Shown: positions 10,982 to 27,961 of the stretch, piece by piece
Layout: each line of letters opens with the position of its first letter
How positions within the stretch are numbered: the first letter of the stretch is position 1
From: Botryosphaeria dothidea
Lineage: Eukaryota; Ascomycota; Dothideomycetes; Botryosphaeriales; Botryosphaeriaceae
Reading direction: 5' to 3'
DNA: 64,000 nucleotides
NCBI GenBank assembly: GCA_011503125.2
Contig: WWBZ02000040.1
Span: forward strand, 2,480,001-2,544,000
Program-made: the position numbers and the translations under genes
The notes under the pieces: model-generated
What the model was told of the DNA's origin: nothing
Database searches by the model: none
What the model saw: only the letters and a program-made list of their open reading frames with translations

Positions 10982-13157
10982 GGATCAGGAGGAGATAAGT
11001 GATGGCATGGCAAGGAGTTCCTACGAGGTGGATTGAGCAGGGTCATCGGACGAGGCGGAGATGAGGTGGGATTGAAGAGGAATCCTGAAGAGTTAGGTGT
11101 ACAAATGTGTGCTTCATGACCCGACAGAGTTTTCTATCTACGATCGAACCCAGGATCTCGATGACAAGCACAGCAGGTTGATGACCTATTCATCGTTTTC
11201 AGGCTTTCGTCAGATCATCTCTTACGCGTACAATAGCTGCAGGCACGCATCTGTCACGGGCGTAGGCCTGATGATCTTTTTTAGCGAGAGATGTTGCCAG
11301 AGAGAAAATCCTCCATAGATCGGTTCGGTTTGAATAATGATGATCGCAAGCTGGCCGGCTTTTGCTTGTGATCTGACCTTTCGGCGTTCCACACTCCCCT
11401 TAGACGGCCCGGCGATTGCGGCCTCCATGCTCGCAACGGATAGATCCGTTGAGGACAAGGCACTTCCCGATGAAGTCGAGCATGTGTTGGCCTTTTTTCT
11501 GGCCGGACGGCTTGCGTGTACGGGCGTAGGTAAGTGCCTCCTCTCTGCATGATTGGCCTTACCATTGAGGAGGGCGGTCAAGCGAACGCAAGAAAAATAG
11601 AACAAAAAACCAGCAACCGAGCAAGCATGATTCATGCAAATGCCGATTTCTCAAAGAAAGAGAAGGTTCCAGCGGGATTGCAAGGCGAATTGACTTTTTC
11701 TTTTCATTCACACAGTGACTTGCCAAGGTACCTGCCTGCGAACTATGCAAACTAAGCGGTAGTGCTTCGTGATGACGGGGTACGTACTGCGCTCTCGTTG
11801 GTGAGAAGCCGATGTGGCTGATACCACCATTTTACTTTTGCTTCCCTCACCCGTACCCCTCAATATGTCTCAGCCGATGAGCCCATTCTCAGCACAAACC
11901 ATAACAATCCCTCGGTGTCCAGTCTTTGATGGCACGAACAGAGCGCACGCGCGTGTGGGGTACATCTCACAAAAAACAATTGTAGCGCAGACGCATGTGA
12001 ACGTGAGCAGCAGAAAAGTAATTAAAAAAGTGGTGAGCGGCCTAGAGAAAACATTTAGGCCCGATCGTTCGAAAATAAAAAAGGGTCTCCGCAATGTTGT
12101 GCATTGCCCACATAAAGAGCAAAACGTCCGAGTAGGTGTGGGTGAAGGGTAAACTGGATCCCCACAAGAAAATAAGGCTTGCACAAGAATAGAACCAACA
12201 GAAAAAAAAGTCTCCTGATGATATGCAGGTTCGCTCCTAAACTCCATCAAGGCAAGATCGTTCAAACATCCAGCCCATGAATCCTTCCGGCAGACCCCGG
12301 CCTTCTTGGTACGCGTATACCAGCCATTAGTGCATTCAGTCTCCCTCTCCGTTGCCTGCGATAAGATGGCTGTTGATTCGTCAAAGGAGTCGCATCGTAT
12401 TCACAAAACCTTTCTTCTCTTGCTCCGTTTCCTGTGGTGAAAGAAGTACACCGCCAAATGCCGTACATGCCACCAGCTATTTGTACCGCATGTAAGGGCC
12501 ACAATTAGCCGCATCTACGGCAATAGCCGCGCGTTTACGAGAATGCGGTGTACATACATGCTTGTACATGCTCGGACAGGGTGAGAGAACAAATCATACA
12601 AAGCCAAGCCGAAAAGGTCCGTGGTCAGTCCGATCCAGACGTACCTCTTTGAAGGGCAGGAGGATCGCGGATAGATGGCTCCGACTTAGTGACCATCGGC
12701 ATAAAGATGCGAGGTGAGATCCGAACCATTTGTTCACATGTGTATAACAGCTCGTACGTGTGATTGCGACGTATCACAAATACGAGTGGTGGATTGTGCC
12801 ATAGGGTTGCGTGTGAAAAATGCACAAGATAAAGATGAAACAACCGGCGCTGGTTCTTAATTTAGCAACAAGAAAAATAGAGAACAGGAAGGCTCGAGCG
12901 TAAAGGCAACAGACAGGATCATCACAAAAGAATGGAGCATCATCTATTGGAGACACGAGCAAAAAGAATCCCAACACGCATGGAACAGCTGCCGAGAGGG
13001 TGTGAACACGGGACGTGGTTGCATGATGTAGATTGCACAAGCTTGACGAGGAGAAGGCAATGTTGTCTTGATTCTTTTTTTGGTCTCCGGAAAGAACGTC
13101 AACAAGGTAGAGATCGAAGATCCAATACGCGCATGAAAATTCCCCCACAAGGAGTGT
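10982..13157. other. Gene-free stretch downstream of the Cys-rich gene and of AROM
   Basis: This is convergent 3' space between the + gene at 10058 and the - AROM gene ending at 13158. The open frames (11222-11635 -, 11870-12265 -, 12774-13148 -) have no recognisable domains. The sequence is AT-richer than its neighbours, with A/T homopolymer runs typical of fungal 3' flanks. I see no supported gene. Confidence 0.5.
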
Positions 13158-18835
<5,678 letters not shown>

Positions 18836-19196
18836 AGAAGCGCAATACACAGGCGTCCGGATGAGTGCTTCAACTACGCACGGCAGTCTTCAAATAATTT
18901 TTGTCTGACCTGTCTGGGAATTTCGTATTTGGCTCTAACCGTTGGCTGCAGCGCCCCTCTGTACAGGGGGGTATTGCAACCGATGGTTAGCGGCGACGGC
19001 CTCTAGAAAACGTAGCCTCGTAGGTAGTGGAAGCATTCGTCCGGATGAGTTTGTTCTTTGAAATGCAATACACCCCCGTCCAGACGAATGCTTCCACTTC
19101 CCATGCTACTTACTCACAATAATCTGACCTTCTGTGGGAGAATCACATTTGGCGCTAACCGCCGGCTGCGATACCCCTCTGTACATGTGCCGTTGA
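18836..19196. repeat. Three-unit degenerate repeat in +, -, + orientation (MITE-like relic)
   Basis: Unit 1 (about 18840-18964) and unit 3 (about 19062-19191) are direct copies of some 125-130 bp. They share GCAATACAC at the left end, CGTCC(A/G)GA(C/T)GAatGCTTC next, a TCTGACC block, a CATTTGGCGCTAACC-like block and CCCCTCTGTACA at the right end. Unit 2 (about 18961-19050) is a shortened inverted copy: its reverse complement has CCGGACGAATGCTTCCAC and a GCTAACC..CGGTTGC block ending CCTGTAC. Units 1 and 2 meet at the palindrome CTGTACAG (18959-18966), making an imperfect hairpin. Homology is visible by eye at roughly 70 percent. It fits a decayed small inverted-repeat transposon or a rearranged tandem array; no transposase frame is present. 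Confidence 0.7.
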
Positions 19197-20308
19197 TCTT
19201 CTTTCTGGTTCCCGCATCGGCTGATCCGAGAGAATTCCAGTGGGGATTCCTGTCCCTTGAACCTGATTGGTGTGCCTTGCCTTCCCTCTACTTCCATTTC
19301 TTGCGTATGCCATCCCTTGCAAATATCCAAGGCAGCAGCAATTCTCCTATCTGCAATAATACCGGCGTAGGCGAGACTTTTGGCGCGGTCAGGAATGACA
19401 GGCAACCCAGGCTCTCCAACAGGTTATGTTTTTGGTCAAATACACATGCCTAATGCAGTCTTTGTCCAACAACAGACTGCGCCGCCGCTCGGAGTCGCCG
19501 ATCCATGAAATCAAGCACGTCTCGCCTCGCCCACGTCCCTGCCCTCCAATCAGTACTGTCGGAAAGGAGGGAACACGAGAGGCGATACAGCTTATCATGG
19601 CAATGCTTGGCTGCCGCTTTGAGTCAAGTACGTAATTCAACAGACTCGACGCTTTCTTTCTTTTGCAAGCCAACCTCGGTTTCACCTACAATACAGTGTC
19701 AGAAAGAATCCAGCCCAAGAAACATGGCGCACCCAGCGGTGAGGTTCTGGAGCCTCTGCATGACTTGCAGGATGGAGCTTGCCGTTCTTACAAGCCTCGG
19801 TAGTTTTCCAGGTAGGGAGTCTTGCGTAGGCTTGATGGACTTAAGATTTCCATTGTGGGCCTAGTTGCAGCCACAGATCAAGCAACTAACCCCGGCATTC
19901 CCCATATGGCCACACGTCCGCACTGCTGAGGCTTGCTACCGCCCCACGCTCCCGCCAACTGCGGGGTTGAAAATCCGGGGAACCGTTCAAGCAGTGGCGA
20001 TTCGGCTATTGATGCGATTCAGGACCTGTCACTGGTGACATGGAATCCCAACCGTCTCCAGGGGGCTTGCCAGAGCTTGTACAACTTGAGTTTTTCACCC
20101 GACAACCCGCCGCTTGTGTGAGGTCTCACAGCCAACGTATGCGGGGTAGCGCGTGTACTACCCACTTCAGCTGCGGCTACTTGCTGGCCTGCAAATCTCC
20201 CACTTATAAGTCAAGGAGCCCCATCGAGGCCTTATCACCGCATGCTCTGCCTGTCTCCTCCTCTTATCTTTTCCCCAGGCAACTTCGAATATCTTCTTAC
20301 AGTGCATC
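19197..20308. other. Gene-free stretch upstream of the MFS gene
   Basis: No domain is recognisable in any frame. The longest frames (19106-19405 -, 19389-19685 -, 19505-19864 +) overlap on opposite strands. The part nearest 20308 is likely the MFS promoter and 5' UTR. The unit-3 repeat ends at its left edge, so older transposon debris here is possible but not demonstrable. Confidence 0.45.
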
Positions 20309-22196
20309 ATGGACGGGAAGGACGCGCCGGGGTCCCCGAGGGACGTGGAGAAGAATGGTGCAGTCCACTTCGAAGATGTCTCCAGAACCGAGAGTGCATC
20401 ACCACCAGGAACACATCAGCCCGGCGCTGTGGGTCCAGAGGACGAGCCTAAGGTCTGTGTCAATAGCCGCATCTGTATCTGCCATGGGCTAACCCCAAAT
20501 CAGATGACCGTCCGTCGCTTCATGCCTTTAGTCGCAATGGCATTCCTTTGGACTGGCTCCCAGATTCCGCTCTATCTTTATGGCGCCATACCCCCGTACA
20601 TTTACGCCGACATTGGAGGCGTTGATAGGTGGATTTGGTTTGTGCTGGCGAATTTGTTGGCGCTGGCTGCAGTGTGCCCTTTCGTCGGATCACTTTCCGA
20701 TCTGTTTGGAAGACGCTATACAGCCATCATCGGGGCTATTTTCCTGATAGTCGGGAATATTGTGACCTCAACATGCCATACCATGAATATCTTCATCGGC
20801 GGCATGGCATTGGCCGGAATTGGCGCTGGAATCCTTGAATTGACTGCTCTCTCCGTAACTTCAGAGCTGGCACCGACCCGGAAGAGAGGCAAATACAATG
20901 CCTGGATGATCTTGTAAGCCGACCATGGGTGATGATATTTTGTATTGGCTAACTCGTGTATGACAGAACTATCGTACCATTCTGTCCGTCGGTGCTCTGG
21001 GGCCAATGGGTCGCTCACTACGGCAGCTGGCGTTACATTGGTCTCTGGTGTGCCATCTGGGCAGCCATTGGGCTTCTCCTGACGATTGTCTTCTACCATC
21101 CTCCCCCGCGATCCAACACATCCGGTCTGTCCAAAAGGGAGGTCCTGAAGCGTATCGATTACATCGGTGGTTTCCTGTCAATTTCCGGGCTCCTTTTGTT
21201 CATGGCTGGACTCCAATGGGGAGGTTACAACTATCCTTGGACGTCAGCGCACACCCTGGTTCCCCTGCTCCTGGGAGTAGTTCTGATTGCTGCTTTCCTC
21301 ATCTGGGAATGGCGCTTTGCGTCATTCCCCATGTTTCCATCAAGCATCAAGCGGGAACCGAGAATTCTGATGTTGACCCTGATCATCACTTTCATCTCCG
21401 GAGCCAACTTCTTCAGTGTTCTCCTGTTTTGGCCCACCCAGTCTTACAATGAATACGGCCATGACCCTACTGCCGTTGGAGTTCGCAACATCCCACTAGG
21501 ATTTTCCATCTTGGGAGGCGCCGTGATCGTGCTTGGGTTGCTCACGTACACTCGTGGCCACATCCGCGGCCTCATGCTCGGATCCTGCTTGTTCATGACT
21601 GCTGGAGGCGGTGCCATGGCCGCTCTTCGGACCGACAATATCTGGCTTGTCTACATCGTCCTCACCATCGCAGGACTCGGGATCGGAGGCATTGTCGTGC
21701 CGGCGAGCATCATCACCAATATCATCTGCCCGGATGAGTTGATCGCAACCGTGACGGCACTGACGCTTGCTGTGAGGGTCCTCGGTGGTGCTATTGGATA
21801 TTGCGTTTATTACAATGTCTTCTCCCAGAAATTCAAACATGCCGCAACAGAACTTATACTCGTGCCGACTGCGGCAGTCACCCTGGAGACAAAGGATCCG
21901 GAGATTTTGACGAAGGTGGTGGATATTACGGTTGCCGGTTTGCTTGATCTGTTCTATGAGTTCCCAAACATCACAGATGCACAAGTGCAGACTTTGATCC
22001 ATGCTGGGCAAGAGACATATGCTTATGCGGTTGGTATCCCTTGCCCTCTGCTGCCATTCTGTTGAGGCTAACATGATTTTAGTACCCCTACGTGTATTAT
22101 GTATCAATCGCGTTCGGAACTATCAGCATCATCTGCAGTCTCTTCTTGGGCAACATCAAGAAGTACATGAATGATCACATTGCGGTTAACATGTAG
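20309..22196 (+). CDS. MFS efflux transporter (TRI12 / siderophore-type, 14-TM subgroup)
   Basis: Integral plasma-membrane or vacuolar transporter. Exons: 20309-20913, 20967-22029 and 22083-22196. The introns have donors GTAAGC and GTTGGT, branch points GGCTAAC and acceptors CAG and TTTTAG. A further 51-nt in-frame intron at 20452-20502 (branch GGGCTAACCCC, acceptor ATCAG) is likely and would give about 576 residues; unspliced it is 593. The N-terminal ~60 residues are hydrophilic. DRWIWFVLANLLALAAV, followed by the loop 2-3 motif GSLSDLFGRRY and by SELAPTRKRGKY, is typical of the fungal TRI12/siderophore exporter group. The last exon supplies the final membrane helix (YVYYVSIAFGTISIICSLFL) and a short cytosolic tail. 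The substrate is unknown. The neighbours do not form a biosynthetic cluster. Confidence 0.93.
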
Positions 22197-23055
22197 ACGA
22201 AAGAAGCGAGAGTTTTGGATACGGAAGGCGAATTTCGCAGGTAGATCCTTGAGTTGAGGCTGATAGTGCCCCGCTGAGGAGAAATGAGATCATATTGCAA
22301 TTGACTTCTGCAGAAGTTACCTTTAAGGGAAACAACCCGCGCACACACTGTACAGCTGTAGCCTATCCGACATGGGGCATGCCTGGCCGAATCCCCTTTG
22401 CACTTGTGGTGTGACTCTTTCGGGTCCAGCGTCTTTAGCGATTGGCTTCAGAACAGGCTCGCCATCGTTGCCTACTTCTTGGCGCAGGAACAACACCACC
22501 TGACAATATCGCATTCAGCCACACGTTCTTGCCAAGTCGGGTAAAGCGGCTTCCCAAGTGTATTGGGCATCCTCTTCAAGAATAACATCAAGCTCAGGCA
22601 AAGCCTTTGCAGAGAACGTCACCCTTTTGGACCTGCATATCTAGTGAGATACCAGGATTATCTCGTGTTTTCGCCGCTCTGCTGCTTATTCAGCAACGGC
22701 TGCTACTATCGCCAAGGTCCGTGGCTGCGGTGTATCAGAACCATTCGCCGGCGAGGCCCACCATGAACATCGCCTCGTGCTCGAGCTTTGCAATTCTGCC
22801 ATATCGGTAATCGGGATGACTGCACCCGTTGTTCCTTCTCACAAGACTTGAATACGGTGTAGGATTGCAATGCCTGTCCCATCAGGCTGCGTACCGCCAC
22901 GCAGTACAGCATAAAGGCACATACACGCCCAGGGTGTAGTGGCATCCCCACCAAATCACGCATTCATCCAACTTCATCCCCTATGGACTACGGACAATTG
23001 GATTTGCGGCCCCCCAAACCAAACCAAGTCCCACTCGACCCACCGCTGTGTCAAG
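22197..23055. other. Spacer between MFS and L-domain genes
   Basis: Two tandem + strand genes flank this 0.86-kb spacer, which therefore holds the 3' flank of the transporter and the promoter of the L-domain gene. No open frame with protein-like character was seen; the frame open from 22939 is simply the 5' extension of the L-domain reading frame. Confidence 0.5.
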
Positions 23056-24591
23056 ATGCTGCAGTTTGTGTTCGCCCTATGCGCACTATTAGTCTCTCTG
23101 GCCTTTGCGGACCAGCCCCCATTAATACCTCGTGGGCCACAGGAGTCCATAAATAACGAAGACCCTTGCAGCATTTCTGGCACTACGACCATCGGATCTT
23201 ACCAAACCGACTCCACACCATTGCCATGCAAGACGTTCACTGGCACCATCGCCGCAGCTACCGGTGCTGTCGGTACCTTCGCTCTCCCCGGTGTTGAAGA
23301 GATCAATGGATCTCTGTACATTGAAGCCCCAGGGATCTCTTCACTTGATCTCAGGGATCTCCAAAGAGTCGACCAGTTCCGGATGTTTCGGAGCAGTTTT
23401 ACCACCATGAGTTATCCCAACATCCAGTCCATCAAGGAAGTGGACTGGATGTTCATGACGCCCTTTCAGGTCACCGGTGGGACCAAGATCAAAAACGTCC
23501 AGCGGCTTTCTGTCTCGCATACAACCATCGAAGACCTCAGCGATGTCTTCGATCTCGAAACAGCAGAATACATCTACATTGCCAACAACCTAAAAATGGA
23601 GAACGTGACGCAGCCAAACCTCAAGACCACTGGTCAGTCGCTCGAGATCTGGGACAACGCACATGAAGGGGTCATATCATTCCCGCAACTGGAGTGGGCC
23701 GGGAGTCTCTCAATTTCCAGGGTTGGGCACAACTCAGAATTCGATGCGAAGTTTGCCTGGGTGAATTTTCCGAACCTCACAGAAGTCAGAGGAGACTTGA
23801 CGATCAGGGAGAGTCCGAAGATTGGCAAGGTGAATGCGCCCGCACTCGCTCGAGTCAGGGGTGACCTCACAGTCAAGGATAATACAGAGCTGGTGGAGAT
23901 ACCCTTTGAAGGCCTCAAGAGCGTAGACGGCGACTTGACGTATATCGGAAATTTCCAGTCGTAAGTTTCCATACTGCAGAAGTGGAGCAATCATATGTTC
24001 CACCCTGACTGACATGTCTCCACCAGACTGGCCAGCAAGGTTGAGCATACTATCGGAAAGGTCTACTACAAGACGGACCAGGATTTCAATTGCCGCTTAT
24101 ACTATGGGTCCGGTTGGGACTATGAAGGCGGTTACTACTGCGACTCTGCCTCCAGCCACTTTGGCACCGATGACCCCATCAAGGCGCCGTCCAGTCCCTA
24201 CAGCACTCCGACCCCGACCCCCACGCCCACGCCTGAGTCTAACGGCAGCACGCCACTCCGTGCTGGTCGCCTGATGTGGTGGGAGTTGTTTATCCTCTGC
24301 CTGTTTCTAGCCCTCTTTTTGGCCGGATTGGTCTTTTTTGAGCGGAGAAGGAAGAAGAGGTGGAATGCGGTGAAGAGGCTTGCCATTCCGGTCGTCAACA
24401 AGGCATCCACAGTTGGCACTTCGAGGCCCAGGCTTGCTTCGGCGTCGATACGTCAATCCATCGCTTACGATGACGATGCTATACTTCCGCCTCCGCTTAC
24501 GGCAGTGGTTCCGCCTCCGAGATACTCTGACGAATTTGGTAAAGATGCGGAGAAGACTGGATTGGAGAGAGAGTACAGGACCAGGGATTGA
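23056..24591 (+). CDS. ECM33/SPS2-like receptor L-domain protein with C-terminal membrane anchor
   Basis: Secretory-pathway protein of 489 residues. Exons 23056-23960 and 24027-24591; the intron (donor GTAAGT, acceptor ACCAG) falls in a Ser codon. The start at 23056 gives a clean signal peptide (MLQFVFALCALLVSLAFA). Residues about 50-310 form the leucine-rich parallel-helix L-domain repeats of the ECM33/Sps2 family (INGSLYIEAPGI, KEVDWMFMTPF, KTTGQSLEIWDN, VRGDLTIRESPKIGK, VRGDLTVKDNTEL). They are followed by a conserved Cys-containing close (FNCRLYYGSGWD..GYYCDS), a Pro-Thr linker (about 357-371) and one membrane helix (about 385-406, WWELFILCLFLALFLAGLVF). A basic then acidic/Pro-rich cytosolic tail of about 80 residues follows. 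Ecm33 proteins are GPI-anchored cell-wall organisers; this one is instead predicted type I membrane. It could act in wall organisation or surface sensing (inference). Confidence 0.85.
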
Positions 24592-24827
24592 GGCATCAAC
24601 TGAACCATCCGGTAGTACATGGAGGGGTTGCATTGAGTTCCAACAAAGTGTTAGATTTCATGAAGTAGACGTAGGTTTACTGCATATCATCAAACATTTG
24701 CAAGCCCTTACTCATGACTATTGAAGTCAAAGACATCATTTGAGGAGATTGAGCCACTCGATGAATAGCGCCACGATAATTTATATTGAAAGAAAAGAAA
24801 GCCTCCATCTACCCCGTAGTGGCCTTC

Positions 24828-25800
24828 TTACAGTCTTCTCACAACAAAAGTCTGTGTCAAGAAATCCAGCCCATCCGGCAGTTCAGCCAGATCCTCCTCG
24901 AAAACCATTTTTGGTTTCGCTGTCCATTGCTTCGCGTCCCACCTCGTGCCCGTCTTCTCGCCCACCAGCCTCCACAGCCTCTCCCAGGTTTCGCTATCGT
25001 GTCTGAATGATCTATACGTGCTCTATCCAGGCCCTGGAAATGGGTAATCACCGCCCTTCGGAGTTCCAATCTGCCACCCAACGACGAGACTCCCCGGCGC
25101 GGGCTTGAGCAGCGGGACGAACACGTCAACGATCACCTGGACCTGCCGATCCCACGAAAAGAGGTGGAAGAACGAGGCGGCGTGGATGATGTCGAAAGTG
25201 CCATTGTAGGCTTTGAGCGGGCAGTCCGGATCGAAGACGTCGGCGGCGGTGAAGGGGACGCGGAGGATGGCGGCGTTACGAAAGAACTTCTTTATCACAT
25301 CTCAGAAGGATTGATGGAGGTCGCTGGCGTGCAGGCTGGACTGAGGAACGCCACTGTATATCTGCAAATTGCTGAGTGCTACTACGGACACAAGATTTGG
25401 CGGGGGACGAACCAGTTTTCTGATGTCCTGCCCAACACCCCAACCGAGATCGAGCAGCTTTTCGCCGTTCTTGGTCCGATCCAGTACCTCTTCGTAGGCG
25501 GGGTTGTTAAATATGCTTAGCTCGAGGAATTGGAACATGCCGATGCAGGGGAAGTCATGTATCTTCCATGCTTCGTCTCTCTTTAAATTATCTATTAAAT
25601 CAACAGTCGAAAAAAGCCAAGGCTCATTAAATGAAGACGTACTGCCCTGAAAATGTGCCCGAAAAGCTCATGGTCGGGAATCTTGCTTAATTTTTTAAGA
25701 TGTCGGCAACGTCAGTGTTCAGCAGACGCGGAGCCCTCTCCGCTGTCAGTTTGATGTAGAACTTTTCATAAAAGTCAGTTTTTTCGGACGACTTAGACAT
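24828..25800 (-). pseudogene. Decayed SAM-dependent methyltransferase
   Basis: The frame reads through the whole family outline but is interrupted. Putative N-terminus at 25800 (KTDFYEKFYIKLTAERAPRL), then RDEAWKIHDFPCIGMF, then LDRTKNGEKLLDLGWGVGQ (SAM-binding loop, with Trp at the first X of GxGxG) and IRKLV. An intron-like stretch follows, then SLHASDLHQSF. A TGA stop at 25302-25304 is followed in the same frame by FTAADVFDP, FDIIHAASFFHLFSWD, LLKPAPGSLVVGWQIG. A TAG stop at 25023-25025 is followed in the same frame by WERLWRLVGEKTGTRWD and a C-terminus ending FVVRRL at a natural stop at 24828. A further TAA lies in the N-terminal exon. The family is the fungal secondary-metabolism-type class I methyltransferase. 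Two stops with otherwise preserved codons point to recent inactivation. It is convergent with the L-domain gene, 236 bp apart. Confidence 0.8.
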
Positions 25801-27961
25801 GTTGTTATAACAGATTTCTTGGTGCAAGACAGTGAGGGCGGGCAGTGTCAAATCTACTAGTAGATATGATGTCTCAATTATTCGGAGAGTAATGAAAAAT
25901 GATTCTCTCCCGGCCACGCTGCGAGACTATAAAAACAATTTCTTGGTGTTCAAAGTCAACGTTATTTGGAAACTGCATACCTCGCTCTCGGACATTATTG
26001 CTCAATTGCGAGGGGTTGGTAAACGATCAAGCGCGAGCTCGGCCGAGATTAAAGTTTATATTGATGACGAATACCACAATGGATAAAATGCTTCGGTTAT
26101 TATACCTTCTTGTAACTGCAAAGGGAAAGAGGCCCCGGGGTTCCGATGCTTCCGCAGAAATCTTCCGTTGATATCCGCCTTGGTGCGGCATGTCATGTAT
26201 GAGAGGCACTATTAGAATAGCACTGATTTCTGGATATACTAGTAATGACAAGAAGATTGAATTTCGCGTCTTTCTTTCTCAAAGCTACTTTCTCAACCCG
26301 ACTTTCTAATGAGGCCGCTCAGTAGTACAATGAAATGGCCGGTCCTCGCATGGTGCATCGCTTTTGATCCGTGAACCTATCGGAAAATACACGTCCGAAA
26401 ATGCCCGCAATGCTAAACCCAAAGACTGACTGCATGCGATGGATTTGATGGGCTGAATAAGGTGGACTGTGTTGTTCAAGTCAGCTTATTCATGACCACG
26501 AACGATTCGAACACTTGAACTTGGGCGCTACCATCATATGTGAACTTAAACTCTCCGCAGATTTTGTTCAGACAAACCATGAATTGCCTTATCGGCATGC
26601 GATAATCATTTGGTGCTTTATAATTGAAGTTGCACTTACGAGAAGAATGGTACACCTTCCACTGTGGTTGTGAATTGAGGCATCAATGACTATGTGCTGT
26701 GCCTTAGACAGCAGCTAGTTATTCCTTCGAGGGATTCAACGTCGATGGACACCAAAAGCAGGCAGTTGTTGCCTAAGAAAGAAAAAGACGAATCCAATTT
26801 CGGTCCGGTGAATCGGTAGATGACCCTACATGGGGCGTATAGTCATAATCCCGATGCAAGGAGAGATAGCAATCCCGAGCCGGAGGATAAAGCAAAGGGT
26901 ACTCATGAGGGGCTGAAGCATTCATCCGAACACAGAATTTCAGACAGAGCGATAACATTGATGACTGCTTCAACTCTCCATGATTTAGGTTGAGATGGCC
27001 ATGCTGTCGCTAGATTTCGCGGGCAATCTTCTTTTGGTGTATCGGGAATTATCCAGTTTTGGTAACTCAAAGATGGGACATGAAGCTTGGGTGGACCGCG
27101 AAATGATCGTGGATTTCGAATGATTGACAATAGTTGGTTGGTGAAAAAGCGCTCCGTGACGGCATGCGGAGTTTGGATGGAGTTGAAATTTCCCTATCAA
27201 GGCCATGAAAGAGTGCCGAAATGCTGAGAATCGACGTGCCTGCACCGTATGCTATCCAAAACACCCGGGAATGGTGGTCCCTTCGGGAAGTGTTGGGAAA
27301 AGCATTGAGAAAGCTCTTAACGAAACTCATGCTGCATCAAAGTAAAACGATCCAGAAAACTGACTCCAAGGCAGATAACAAAAAATAAACTCGACAGCTC
27401 CTTCCCGAAATAGAAGTAGAGGTCGAAAGACGAAGGACTCAAGATTCGTGCTGAGGACAGACATCTTGCCGTTGTTGAGGGCGCAATGATTGTCGGAATT
27501 CCTACCGGAACGGAACGCTGGCGGGGAACCGAACTAGCGGGCATGTTGAGAAGCTCAGACACGACGAATGAAAACGGAACAACAGATGAGGTGAAAAGCC
27601 AATCATAAAACACTGTGCACACTATCGCAAGCATCCAGTGAACAACCAAAGAAACGCTCGCGCGACAGTTCTGACGTAAGAAACACGTGACTGGGTGTAA
27701 CTATTTGTGGCTTACAAAGTAGGTGATGACAGACAATAAGGAAGACACAGATTGTGATAGGGAGATGCTTTTTGTTTCCACTTGAGCGCGTACGACGAGA
27801 TGCCCAAGAATCCTAGTAATGTACAAGGTGAAGCAATTGACCAATAAGAAATACACTGACTGAGCTTAGTCAAGAAGAGTAATATGAAACCCCCCATTTG
27901 CCTGAGCGCCGACGCTGAAACTCCACTCATATCCGTTGATCCTTTTTTTCCTTTTGATACA
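25801..27961. other. AT-rich gene-free stretch
   Basis: Noticeably AT-richer than the rest of the window, with many TpA steps, especially from 25550 to 26700. Short frames on both strands (for example 26985-27245 - and 27317-27649 -) have no recognisable domain. It could be RIP-altered remnant sequence, but I can name no transposon family in it. The part near 27961 is the 3' flank of the Ups-like gene. Confidence 0.45.

Noticed and set aside
11130..11175. ATCGAACCCAGGATC on the + strand, resembling a reversed tRNA T-arm
   Set aside because: The T-stem does not pair and no A-box lies at the required distance on the - strand.
20309..25800. Possible secondary-metabolite cluster (MFS transporter, methyltransferase)
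   Set aside because: No backbone synthase, P450 or cluster regulator is present, and the methyltransferase is broken; co-location alone is not evidence.
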